This document shows, one piece after another, positions 51,562 through 59,239 of a stretch of DNA of 64,000 nt. The notes below the pieces were generated by a model, which was not told the DNA's origin, did no database searches, and saw nothing but the letters and a program-made list of their open reading frames with translations. The stretch lies in the NCBI RefSeq assembly GCF_040081985.1, contig NZ_JBEBMH010000002.1:434001-498000 (forward strand), written 5' to 3'. The number at the start of each line of letters is the position of its first letter. Within the stretch, counting starts at the first letter, position 1. The position numbers and the translations under genes are program-made. This DNA is from Kumtagia yinganensis. Lineage in GTDB: Bacteria > Pseudomonadota > Alphaproteobacteria > Rhizobiales > Rhizobiaceae.

Positions 51562-53799
51562 TTAAATCATCTGGGTTTGAGAGATAATAGGCGGCTGATT
51601 AACTGGTAATCCGCCATTCCTCGGATCGTTGCGGATCTTACTCAGCTCGTTGTAGCCGATCGCCGCCTCAATATCCGGCTTGCTCTCTTCCGCCTTGCGG
51701 GGCTTGGTGATCGCCTTGGTGATCTCCAGATCCTGGTTCCCGGTGGCCTGTGCCCGCTGCTTCTCGATCTCGCGGGCATGTTTGGTGCCGGTTTCCTGCT
51801 CGACCGTGTCGAGAGCGCTCTGCTCGGCGACGACCTGTTCCTTGAGGGCTTTCGCCTTGTTGAGGTCGATCTCCGACTGCAGCTTCTCGATCTCCTTTTT
51901 CTCCTTTTCGATCTGCAGCTGGATGAGCTGCTGCTGCATCGGATCAGGCTGAGGCTCGTAGTTTTCGAGCTCCTTGGCGAGCTCGGGCATACGCTTCAGC
52001 TTGGCGATCTTCACCAGGATGATCTTGGTGATCTTGAAGTCGATGCTGTTGCCCAGCGTCTGCAGCATGAAGCCCAGTTCCTGGGCCTTGGCGTTGTCGA
52101 TCTCGGCCGTCGAGATGTCGACCTTCATGTCAAAATTGCCGGCCAAATCCTCACGCTTGACGGTGATGAACGTGTCGTTGGTGACACGAACCACCTCTTC
52201 CTCGGAGAGGAAGGCGCCATTCATGGCGATGATCTTCTTGCCGATCAGAACCAGGCCCGAAGCCAGCCGGCGAAGGATCGACATTTCACGCTTGGCGGCA
52301 GCATCCAGAATACCGCGGATACCGGCTGCAACATCACCATAGGCTTCGCCGGTCATGCCGCCAGAGAATGCCTTGACGCCGGTAAGAGCCTCGGCTTCCT
52401 GGTTCTGCATGGTCAGCATGGCCAGAGCCGATTGTGGGATCTCGGGATATTTGTGCTCGATGAAACCGCCAGCATTGGGGTTCATCTGCGGGTTGAATTC
52501 GTAATCCTGACCGGACTCGAAACGGCGCCTGTTGAGCGGATCGAGCATGCCCTTGGCAAAGCCCTGCTGGGCATTGGCTGAACGGCCAAGCAGATCGATC
52601 ATGCCGCGGGAGACAGCACCCAGGATCTTCTGGTTGTCTTCCAAAAGCTCGGCATCCGGTTCGCCTGTGACCTGGCGCTTGACCGGCATATAAGAAGCGA
52701 TCACGAACGGGATCTTGCCGTCCGGGAAGGGATTTTCCTCCATGCGGATCAGTGTGTTACCGATCCAGGTGGCAACGATCGGTACGAGTGTCCCGTCGCC
52801 GTTGATGTCGTAGAAGCCCCAATATTCATAGGCCACGACCTTCTTGCGCATAAGGTCTTTGAAATTGAAGTTGACATCGACCGACTGCGGCATGTGGTCG
52901 GGAACAGCAACCGTGGTGGCTGCTTCCCAGTCGATGAATTCCAGGTTCCTGTAGCGGCCGGGTTCCTTCTTGAGGTCGGCCTGCGACGTCTCGAAGGAGA
53001 CGATGAAGAAGCCTGCCTTGTCGAGATCGTCACCGCATGTCGGATCCCACCAGCAGTTTTCGGGGTTCTCGACCCTGAGTGTCGGCCGGTTGTCGATAAT
53101 CTTTTCGACCGGGATCTTCTGGGTTCCGTTTTGACGTGCAACGGTAGGCTGGCCAGTCTCCTCGAAATAATCCACGGCAGCCTGAAGCGCTGGATTTACA
53201 TCCTCGTTATAGGCACGGGGATTGGCCTGCTTCAGCTGGACGGTCGCTTCGAGCTGCTGGATCTGCGCCTGGGTCTGTGGAGCCAGGTATTCCCAGACTG
53301 GAACTTCCTGCTCTTCCGTGGCCGTGGTCCGGCACCATCCGAGACGAACGATCGCCGATCCCTCGTCGACACAGGCCCGGACGTAATTGTCGATGAATGT
53401 GACCCGGTTGATCTTGGTACGGAACTGCCAGTTGAGGACGATCTCATTCTGCTCGGCAGCCTTACCGTCTTCGAAGGTGACCGGGGTGACGTCGAACAGC
53501 TTCTCCGAGGAATTGAACGGTTCGGTCAGAGCGGGATAGCGCCATTCAGCCTGGCGCCGGATCAGTTTGGGCTGGACACTGGAACGCCCCTTGACCTTCG
53601 CCGGCTTCTGCGAACCAGAGACGGAATGCAGCTCGGCCCAGCGGCGGACCTTCATGACAAAAGTATCATGAGCAGGACGGGCTGCTTCCATGTCGCCGGC
53701 GAGAACCCTGACATCCGGCTCGTTTTTCCAGTCTGTCAGCTTCGGAGCCATTGCCGGGTTGATCGGACGCTCGGCCAGTGTCTGTTCGTCGGTCGCCAT
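51562..53799 (-). CDS. Portal protein (N4 gp59-like)
   Basis: 745 residues, close to the ~760 of N4 gp59, and in the same position relative to capsid and scaffold. The portal wing/stem pattern is visible. An N-terminal region contains AEWRYPALTEPFNSSEKLFD and WQFRTKINRVTFIDNYVRAC. A middle has VAYEYWGFYDINGDGTLVPI and IPFVIASYMPVKRQVTGEPD. A long helical barrel region at the C-terminus (from about 600) is rich in Gln, Lys and Glu. The dodecameric portal would form the DNA entry channel and dock the terminase. It starts just after the Rz1-like lysis gene's upstream region in the transcript order. Confidence 0.85.
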   Translation of the reverse strand: MATDEQTLAERPINPAMAPKLTDWKNEPDVRVLAGDMEAARPAHDTFVMKVRRWAELHSVSGSQKPAKVKGRSSVQPKLIRRQAEWRYPALTEPFNSSEKLFDVTPVTFEDGKAAEQNEIVLNWQFRTKINRVTFIDNYVRACVDEGSAIVRLGWCRTTATEEQEVPVWEYLAPQTQAQIQQLEATVQLKQANPRAYNEDVNPALQAAVDYFEETGQPTVARQNGTQKIPVEKIIDNRPTLRVENPENCWWDPTCGDDLDKAGFFIVSFETSQADLKKEPGRYRNLEFIDWEAATTVAVPDHMPQSVDVNFNFKDLMRKKVVAYEYWGFYDINGDGTLVPIVATWIGNTLIRMEENPFPDGKIPFVIASYMPVKRQVTGEPDAELLEDNQKILGAVSRGMIDLLGRSANAQQGFAKGMLDPLNRRRFESGQDYEFNPQMNPNAGGFIEHKYPEIPQSALAMLTMQNQEAEALTGVKAFSGGMTGEAYGDVAAGIRGILDAAAKREMSILRRLASGLVLIGKKIIAMNGAFLSEEEVVRVTNDTFITVKREDLAGNFDMKVDISTAEIDNAKAQELGFMLQTLGNSIDFKITKIILVKIAKLKRMPELAKELENYEPQPDPMQQQLIQLQIEKEKKEIEKLQSEIDLNKAKALKEQVVAEQSALDTVEQETGTKHAREIEKQRAQATGNQDLEITKAITKPRKAEESKPDIEAAIGYNELSKIRNDPRNGGLPVNQPPIISQTQMI

Positions 53800-53834
53800 C
53801 TCAAATGCCCATTAAAATATTATTAAAGAAAATA

Positions 53835-54056
53835 TTATCGGATTTTCCGGCAGGCTCTCAGCTTGTCCCGGTCGTCGAGTGTTGCGGAAAGGACAGTGCC
53901 CAAGGCCGATCCAGAAGGAAGGGACTTGAGCTCCTCAGCGGCCTTGGCCTGGACGTCTGGTGAAATGCTGGTCGGAGCGGGGCAATCAGAACTTGCCGTC
54001 ACGCAACCGGTCAGCGACGTCATCAACACCAGTACGGCGAGCGTCGATTTTCGCAT
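53835..54056 (-). CDS. Outer-membrane spanin lipoprotein (Rz1-like)
   Basis: 73 residues. The lipoprotein signal MRKSTLAVLVLMTSLTGC has lipobox LTGC (Cys18) and is followed by a short polar mature part. The start at 54056 was chosen to give this clean signal; a longer reading from 54110 adds a non-signal extension. The gene overlaps the C-terminal end of the Rz-like gene by 71 bases in another frame, the classic overlapping spanin arrangement. With its partner it would fuse inner and outer membranes in the last step of lysis. Confidence 0.75.
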   Translation of the reverse strand: MRKSTLAVLVLMTSLTGCVTASSDCPAPTSISPDVQAKAAEELKSLPSGSALGTVLSATLDDRDKLRACRKIR

Positions 54057-54282
54057 ATTCAATATTCCTTTTTCGTTGAATATCCTCAACGTTTTTCTTG
54101 AAATTGTCACGCTCGATTTTCCGACCCAGAAGGAAAATGCCGATAATACCGGCTAGCGAGAGGACTGGCGTAGCGAAACGCCAGCCGAAAAGGCGATAGA
54201 GGACACCTGCGACAATGATCAGGGGGATCACCCAGATCCACACGGACCAGAAGCTGAACACCCAGAAGATCACGTCGAACAT
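53986..54282 (-). CDS. Inner-membrane spanin (Rz-like)
   Basis: 98 residues. Two hydrophobic stretches at the start (VIFWVFSFWSVWIWVIPLII and PVLSLAGIIGIFLLG) are followed by a charged coiled-coil-like tail (KIERDNFKKNVEDIQRKRNI). Rz proteins usually have one N-terminal span, so two is a little unusual. It overlaps the Rz1-like gene, and its start abuts the stop of the upstream holin-like gene. Confidence 0.68.
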   Translation of the reverse strand: MFDVIFWVFSFWSVWIWVIPLIIVAGVLYRLFGWRFATPVLSLAGIIGIFLLGRKIERDNFKKNVEDIQRKRNIEYAKIDARRTGVDDVADRLRDGKF

Positions 54283-54542
54283 CAGGGTGTGCTCTTGCTG
54301 ATTGCCATCCAGATCAGTCCGACGATGCCGGCCGTAATGATGCCGATCGCCGTCGTCAGGGACTGGGTCTTCACCGTCTCGACGCTATTGCGCCAGGCAC
54401 GGATGTGAGCCATGTCCTTCTGGAATTCCAATGGGTTGTTCGGATCGACGCCCAGCTTGGTCAGGGTTTCGTCGACCGTCTCGGATACGATCCGGCGGAT
54501 CTCTGCGTCGTTCATTTCCAATTCCACTTGCTGATTTTCCAA
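54282..54542 (-). CDS. Single-span membrane protein, holin-type candidate
   Basis: 86 residues. A charged N-terminal helical half (EIRRIVSETVDETLTKLGVD) is followed by one membrane span near the C-terminus (TTAIGIITAGIVGLIWMAI) and a short KST tail. This layout recalls small phage membrane proteins of the DUF6127 kind found in lysis cassettes. It is one of two candidates for holin or pinholin here. Confidence 0.55.
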   Translation of the reverse strand: MENQQVELEMNDAEIRRIVSETVDETLTKLGVDPNNPLEFQKDMAHIRAWRNSVETVKTQSLTTAIGIITAGIVGLIWMAISKSTP

Positions 54543-54601
54543 TTAATCGAAGACAGTGATTGCAGAATTGGAAGGCACCACTGGAGTTGATCGACCGCCG
54601 G

Positions 54602-54835
54602 TTAGCGGTCGTTTTTCATCTTGTCGTCACGGATCGTGCGCAGGAACTCGAGCAGGATGCCGAAGAGGAAGAAATACAGGCCGAGATATTTGGCCGGGAT
54701 GATGAAGGAGAAGATCTGCGGATCGACCTCGAGCAGGGCCGCCATGAGGATGCCAAGCAGCATCTGCAGGCGAGCCAGTGCAATGACCTCCGAGTCCTTG
54801 AACCAACGACGGATCCTATTCCAAACCTTCTTCAC
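54602..54835 (-). CDS. Two-span membrane protein, holin-type candidate
   Basis: 77 residues. A basic N-terminus (MKKVWNRIRRWFKD) is followed by two hydrophobic helices (VIALARLQMLLGILMAAL and IPAKYLGLYFFLFGILL) with a short loop, and a charged tail (RTIRDDKMKNDR). Size and topology fit a class II holin. It is ATGA-coupled to the thioredoxin-like gene and near the endolysin gene. Confidence 0.58.
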   Translation of the reverse strand: MKKVWNRIRRWFKDSEVIALARLQMLLGILMAALLEVDPQIFSFIIPAKYLGLYFFLFGILLEFLRTIRDDKMKNDR

Positions 54836-55083
54836 GACACGCTCCTGATGAGTTGCTGCAGCTGGTGGCGGTTGATGCCGCCGGCCCTGACTGCGAGGGG
54901 ATTTTCGTTCTCGTCGACGATGATGAGGGTGGGCACCGAGCGGACACCGAATGCCTGTGCCTTCTCTGGTTCCTGCTCGATGTCGACCTTGACCACGTTG
55001 AGTTGATCAATCTCAGCGAGCAGCGGATCCATGGCCTGACAGGGCGAGCACCAGGACGCCCCGAACTTGTAGAGCGTCTTCAT
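54832..55083 (-). CDS. Thioredoxin-like protein
   Basis: 83 residues. The redox motif WCSPC (Cys12 and Cys15), the cis-Pro segment VRSVPTLIIVDE and a Gly-rich strand-turn identify a minimal thioredoxin fold. It is shorter than E. coli thioredoxin (108), lacking the first strand-helix. It sits between a holin-like gene and the endolysin, coupled to both by overlaps. It might reduce disulfides in phage or host proteins, or serve as an accessory subunit as thioredoxin does for T7 polymerase. The latter is a speculation not tied to this locus. Confidence 0.82.
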   Translation of the reverse strand: MKTLYKFGASWCSPCQAMDPLLAEIDQLNVVKVDIEQEPEKAQAFGVRSVPTLIIVDENENPLAVRAGGINRHQLQQLIRSVS

Positions 55084-55835
55084 TTTGCACCTGCGAACCA
55101 GGAGAGGATGATCGCCCAGATCGAGGTCTTCGCCGGCGTCTCTGGCTTGGTGACCGGGACGTAATCGATAGGCGGCTTAGGCCGGACCACTTCGTCCGGA
55201 TCAAAATCCATGACAGGAACGCCGGTTTCCGAACGCTTCGAAGCACGGAGCGCTTTCTCGAACTTGAGGAACAACTCGGCAATGGCATCCGCCTTGTCGG
55301 TGCCGTTGACGATACGACGGGCAGATACAGCTTCGGCCCGATCTTCCTTGTCGCTCTCGTCGACGCCGTCGAAGTAGGTGCTCAGTTTCTTGCCGGTGAA
55401 CCAGCCATTGAGCATACCCTGGAACAGGATCTGCACCGACACTTTCGGGTCCAGGGCCTGGTCGGGATTGTTGACCAGATCAACACCCAGAGCGGTTCCA
55501 GCCCGAAGATAGTTGTCGAGGCCGGTGATCATGACGTCTCCGCGGCCACGGTATTTGTAGCCGTCACCGATCTTCTTGTTACCGAGGTTGCGGCCGATCG
55601 TTGTCCCTGGTTCGTATTTGTTGAAGTACGACCGGGATCCTCGCTCGGTGATAGGCTGCATCGTATAGGCGCCTTCCCAAGCCTGGGTGGCGAAGATGTA
55701 GGCCAGATATTCGTTGTTGACCTTCAGTCGGTCGGCTTCCTTGAGGACACGCTCCATGCCGCCAACCTGGGGGCCGGAGAGTTGTCCACCGAAGACGCTG
55801 GCTCGGACGTGATCATAAAAAACGGATTTTTGCAT
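55080..55835 (-). CDS. GH19-like endolysin with hydrophobic C-terminus
   Basis: 251 residues. The first ~185 match the chitinase/lysozyme GH19 layout. YIFATQAWEGAYTM carries the candidate acid Glu54, and PITERGSRSYFNKYEP the second Glu64. IGRNLGNKKIGDGYKYRGRG follows, then DVMITGLDNY. Such enzymes cut peptidoglycan in phage lysis. The C-terminal region is Pro/Lys-rich and ends in a hydrophobic segment KTSIWAIILSWFAGAK, so the enzyme may attach to the inner membrane. N4 itself uses a different muramidase at this place. Confidence 0.8.
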   Translation of the reverse strand: MQKSVFYDHVRASVFGGQLSGPQVGGMERVLKEADRLKVNNEYLAYIFATQAWEGAYTMQPITERGSRSYFNKYEPGTTIGRNLGNKKIGDGYKYRGRGDVMITGLDNYLRAGTALGVDLVNNPDQALDPKVSVQILFQGMLNGWFTGKKLSTYFDGVDESDKEDRAEAVSARRIVNGTDKADAIAELFLKFEKALRASKRSETGVPVMDFDPDEVVRPKPPIDYVPVTKPETPAKTSIWAIILSWFAGAK

Positions 55836-55841
55836 AATGGG

Positions 55842-56519
55842 TTAGCCTATTTTTACGACAGTAAGGAACGATGCTCCGGAAGGAGTTGCAGAGGATCCAG
55901 CGACGAACGTCACAGTCGTCGCCATCCAAGTGGTGTTGTCAGTGACCGCCGTTACTTGGACCAGGATCCAGTCGGTCGGCGTACCGCCGTCATTGATCAG
56001 CAACAGGGAGCCAACCTTGATGGTGGCTTTCCATTTGGCGCTGCGATCAACACCCAGCGTATCGGTGTAGTGGATATTGCAGATGGTAACGCTGGCCGAG
56101 ACTGCATTGCCCAACCGGACAGTTGCACTCGCCGGTGTGCCAGTAGCGCTGGATGCACCGATCTGACAGGACAGAGGCGAGTAAAAACCGGTCAGCTGTG
56201 TGGCGAATGCTGTCGTCGCCAACAGGGTGGTGTTCGAATTGTAGACCGGTGTCGGAGCTGCCGGAGAGCCAGTGAACGTAGGGCTTTCCTTCGGCGCCTT
56301 GAGCAGCTGACCAGCTTCCAGAGCATCCGCACGAGAAGACAGTGTGGCGGTTGTGGTCAGTGGAGCCTTGAGCGCCATGTCGGCTTCAAGAGCATCGGTG
56401 CGGGCATCCAGCGCTGTAAGCGAGGCCGTCAATGCGTCTACATGGGCGGGTATGAACTCGCTGTAGTCGGCGTAGGTCGCAAGGAGACCAGCACGAAGAG
56501 CTACCAGATCGACGGCCAT
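55842..56519 (-). CDS. Tail-fibre/appendage protein, C-terminal domain shared with neighbour
   Basis: 225 residues. The N-terminal ~90 hold helical repeats (ARTDALEADMALKAP-type units) and one PTFTGSPAAPTP segment. The C-terminal ~115 residues (HYTDTLGVDRSAKWKATIKV through WMATTVTFVAGSSAT) are closely similar to the end of the adjacent 351-residue protein. It is probably a receptor-binding or host-surface-binding domain on a trimeric stem. Confidence 0.68.
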   Translation of the reverse strand: MAVDLVALRAGLLATYADYSEFIPAHVDALTASLTALDARTDALEADMALKAPLTTTATLSSRADALEAGQLLKAPKESPTFTGSPAAPTPVYNSNTTLLATTAFATQLTGFYSPLSCQIGASSATGTPASATVRLGNAVSASVTICNIHYTDTLGVDRSAKWKATIKVGSLLLINDGGTPTDWILVQVTAVTDNTTWMATTVTFVAGSSATPSGASFLTVVKIG

Positions 56520-56528
56520 TTACGCCTC

Positions 56529-57584
56529 CTATCCAATTTTCATGACTGACAGGACGGATGCTCCCGCCGGCGCCGTGGTCGAGCCAGCGAGGAAGGTGAC
56601 CGTTGCCGCCATCCAGGTCGTGTTGTCGGTGACCGCGGTAACTTCGCCCATGACCCAATCGGTGAGCGTGCCGGCATCGTTCAGAACCAGGATCGAGCCT
56701 ACCTTCACCGAAGCCAGCCACTTGGCCCTGCGATCGACGCCGAGGGTGTCCGTGTAGTGGATGTTGAAGTAGGTGACGCTGGCCGAGACCGTGGTGCCGA
56801 TACGAACCGATGCACTACCGGGGGCACCCACTCCGGATGCTGCTGCGATGTGGCAGGCGAACGGGTTGAACAGGACAGCGATGTTCTGGACCATCAGCGC
56901 ATTGGCGATCTGGGTGGTGTTCACATTGATCGTCGGTGTCACCGTCAGCGGCGTTCCCGTTAGGGAAGGCGAAGCGGAATTCGCCTTGGCACTGAGCTGG
57001 TTAGCCAGATCCAGGGCAGCAATTGCCGCCGTCACGAAGGCTGTCGTCGAGAGCTGCGTGGTGTTGGTACCGGGTGCTGCCGTCGGACCTAGAGGTGTTC
57101 CGGTAAAAGTCGGCGAAGCCTTGGGAGCCAGAAGCGCCAGGGCATTGGTGACATTGGCTGCGAAGTTGGCATCGTCACCCAGTGCGGCTGCAAGTTCGTC
57201 CAGCGTATCCAAGGCACCGGGAGCTGAGTTCAGGAGCGAAGCAACCGCCGCGGTAACGGCAAGCGTAACGAAGGCAGTCGTGGCCAGCTGTGTGGTGCTG
57301 GTCCCTGGCGATGCCGTCGGCGCTGTAGGAACACCGGTAAAGTTCGGACCATTGAGCTCAGCCTTGCCTTCGATCTCGGCCGTGGACGCCTTGAACTCCA
57401 GCAGACCCGTGATGGTAGCGGACAGCTGGGCAACCAGGCCCTGGACAAACGCCGTCGTCGCCAGGCTCTGATCGTTGTCGGTCAGAAGCTGTGTCGGTGC
57501 TTTCGGATCGCCGGAAAACTCCGGGCTTGCGCTCGGAGCCTTCTGCTCCTGGCTCAGCCGATCGGCGGGATAATACGAGACCAT
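56529..57584 (-). CDS. Tail-fibre protein with collagen-free beta repeats
   Basis: 351 residues. At least three units of the type PTFTG-x-P-x-APTxxPGTxT followed by TQLATTAFV occur, a repeat common in phage tail fibres where it forms trimeric beta-helical stems. The C-terminal ~115 residues are the paralogue of the neighbouring protein's end (NIHYTDTLGVDRRAKWLASV). The two genes are ten bases apart, so this is a tandem duplication of the tip domain. Confidence 0.72.
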   Translation of the reverse strand: MVSYYPADRLSQEQKAPSASPEFSGDPKAPTQLLTDNDQSLATTAFVQGLVAQLSATITGLLEFKASTAEIEGKAELNGPNFTGVPTAPTASPGTSTTQLATTAFVTLAVTAAVASLLNSAPGALDTLDELAAALGDDANFAANVTNALALLAPKASPTFTGTPLGPTAAPGTNTTQLSTTAFVTAAIAALDLANQLSAKANSASPSLTGTPLTVTPTINVNTTQIANALMVQNIAVLFNPFACHIAAASGVGAPGSASVRIGTTVSASVTYFNIHYTDTLGVDRRAKWLASVKVGSILVLNDAGTLTDWVMGEVTAVTDNTTWMAATVTFLAGSTTAPAGASVLSVMKIG

Positions 57585-57591
57585 CTTCGCC

Positions 57592-58284
57592 TCACCACAC
57601 CAGAGAACTGTCTACGGACACGGCACCGGTGGCACCGCTCACCAGGATGCGAGCCTGTCCGGAATTCAACGGGATGCCGTAGATCGTGTCGGCTGCCGTC
57701 AGTGCAGCACCTGGGATCGAGATCCAGGAGTCGGAGACATTCGCCCGCCACTGAAGCTGCAGCGTAGCGCCGCTGAAGGTTCCCGAACCAGTGAAGGCAT
57801 AGACCCCGCTTGCGATCTCGACAGCATCGCCGGTGCCATCATCAGGAACCGTGAGCTCGTATTGCGTCGGCGTATCGGCGGCGAGCACACCCGAACCAGA
57901 GAGGGGAATGAACTTGTGGCCAGCGGCATTCAGGGCCTTGATATGGAGACCGCCGGTTGCCGCACCTGCCCGCTTGGGATTGAAGGACACCTGGAGTGCC
58001 AGTGTCTCACCGGCGAGGATCTTGGTCAGAGCGGCCGACTGATTGGAGAAGTCGCCGACGACGGTAACCGCCTCGATGCTGACAGCGTCATAACCGCTGT
58101 TCTTGAGCAGGATGGTCTGGACCGTTGAGATGGAATTAATCTGCTGGGGGGCAAAGGTGAGCGTGTCCGGATACAGCGTAAGGAACTCTCGGCGCATCCC
58201 GTAGGGGATGTCACGGATCACGTCGCTGGACTGGTCATTGTCGGTCTGCTGGAAGTGCTCCAACGGAACGTAGCCGCTCGACAT
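57592..58284 (-). CDS. Appendage protein with Ig-like (choice-of-anchor/ASPM-type) domain
   Basis: 230 residues from the ATG at 58284; an in-frame GTG at 58293 is possible. The N-terminal half has the Ig-like sequence of choice-of-anchor domains: SGYDAVSIEAVTVVGDFSNQ, then LALQVSFNPKRAGAATGGLH. The second half is a separate beta domain (GTGDAVEIASGVYAFTGSGT). It is probably a surface-exposed tail/appendage component. It lies next to the two tail-fibre genes, eight bases before the 57584 start. Confidence 0.65.
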   Translation of the reverse strand: MSSGYVPLEHFQQTDNDQSSDVIRDIPYGMRREFLTLYPDTLTFAPQQINSISTVQTILLKNSGYDAVSIEAVTVVGDFSNQSAALTKILAGETLALQVSFNPKRAGAATGGLHIKALNAAGHKFIPLSGSGVLAADTPTQYELTVPDDGTGDAVEIASGVYAFTGSGTFSGATLQLQWRANVSDSWISIPGAALTAADTIYGIPLNSGQARILVSGATGAVSVDSSLVW

Positions 58285-58322
58285 CACAATCACCCATTAT
58301 ATTAAAAATCGGTCATGAAAAT

Positions 58323-58346
58323 GTGCCGGGTATTTCTACCCGGCAC
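58323..58346 (-). terminator. Perfect 10-bp hairpin after the 58358 gene
   Basis: GTGCCGGGTA and its exact complement flank a four-base loop. On the minus strand the hairpin is followed by ATTTTC. It separates the 59239-58358 unit from the downstream tail-fibre genes. Confidence 0.7.
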
Positions 58347-58357
58347 AATCAGCATTA

Positions 58358-59239
58358 TCAAGAAAGATTATTGAGATAAAGAAGCGCCGTCTCGTCGAAC
58401 ATCAGGCGTAGGAAGGCGGTGAGGAACACCCGCTGTTCGTCGGTCACTTTCTTGTTCAGGAGCAGGACGAAGGCGATGTCCTTCAGCGTGTCAGCATCGA
58501 AGTTAAGACCGGAGGTGATACGACCGCCTATGGTGAGGGGTTGCGTCCCATAGGCGTTACCTCCGACCAAAGTGAGAGGCGCCGGCACCGCACTGTCGCC
58601 AGCCAGGTTTCTGGCTGCGAGCGTTGCCGCATCCCAGTCGAGGAACAGGATGCGCCAGAGATCGATGGTTCCGGTGTTGACGTTGATCGCCGCGGTCCGA
58701 ACCCGACCGGAACCTTCGTCGGTCACCTGGTATCCGAGACCCTGAAGCTGGTTCGGGTAGTTGTTGAACAACAGACCCAGACCACTGTTCTGGTTGTTGC
58801 CGTAGGTGCCGGCCAGCCATGCACGCTTGGTGCCGGTCGTACCGATCGTCGTATCGGGACATTTGGCCACGACGAACAGAGATCCCTCACCTGTACCGCC
58901 ATTGGCCAAGCTCTGGATGAACTCTCGGGTCACCAGCGGCGTGTCGTTTCGGAAGCGGGCATAGTCCCGGAAGAAGGTCGGAGGACCACCCGGCCACTGA
59001 CGGTCGAGAGCCAGGTTCGAAGCGCCGATCTTGAGATTGCGGCCGCAGCGGAATGCTGCCATCGCATCGGTCTCATTCTCACGCTTGTTGAAGCGCCAGA
59101 TGCCCTGAACGTAAGTATTCAGGAGATCGACCATCGCCTGGAAAGCAGGATCCTGAGTAAGAATTTTCCAGTACCCCGTCTTGGTGAAGCGCGGGGCAGG
59201 AGCACGGATAATCGTGCGGTCTTTCGCCAAAATAGACAT
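58358..59239 (-). CDS. Tail/appendage protein
   Basis: 293 residues. The N-terminal ~60 are helical (FQAMVDLLNTYVQGIWRFNK). The rest is beta-rich with Gly/Asn turns (AGTYGNNQNSGLGLLFNNYP), suggesting a jelly-roll or lectin-like domain. It overlaps the preceding large appendage gene by one base, so the two are co-translated. I do not recognise a specific family. Position corresponds to the N4 gp63-66 tail/appendage region. Confidence 0.6.
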   Translation of the reverse strand: MSILAKDRTIIRAPAPRFTKTGYWKILTQDPAFQAMVDLLNTYVQGIWRFNKRENETDAMAAFRCGRNLKIGASNLALDRQWPGGPPTFFRDYARFRNDTPLVTREFIQSLANGGTGEGSLFVVAKCPDTTIGTTGTKRAWLAGTYGNNQNSGLGLLFNNYPNQLQGLGYQVTDEGSGRVRTAAINVNTGTIDLWRILFLDWDAATLAARNLAGDSAVPAPLTLVGGNAYGTQPLTIGGRITSGLNFDADTLKDIAFVLLLNKKVTDEQRVFLTAFLRLMFDETALLYLNNLS

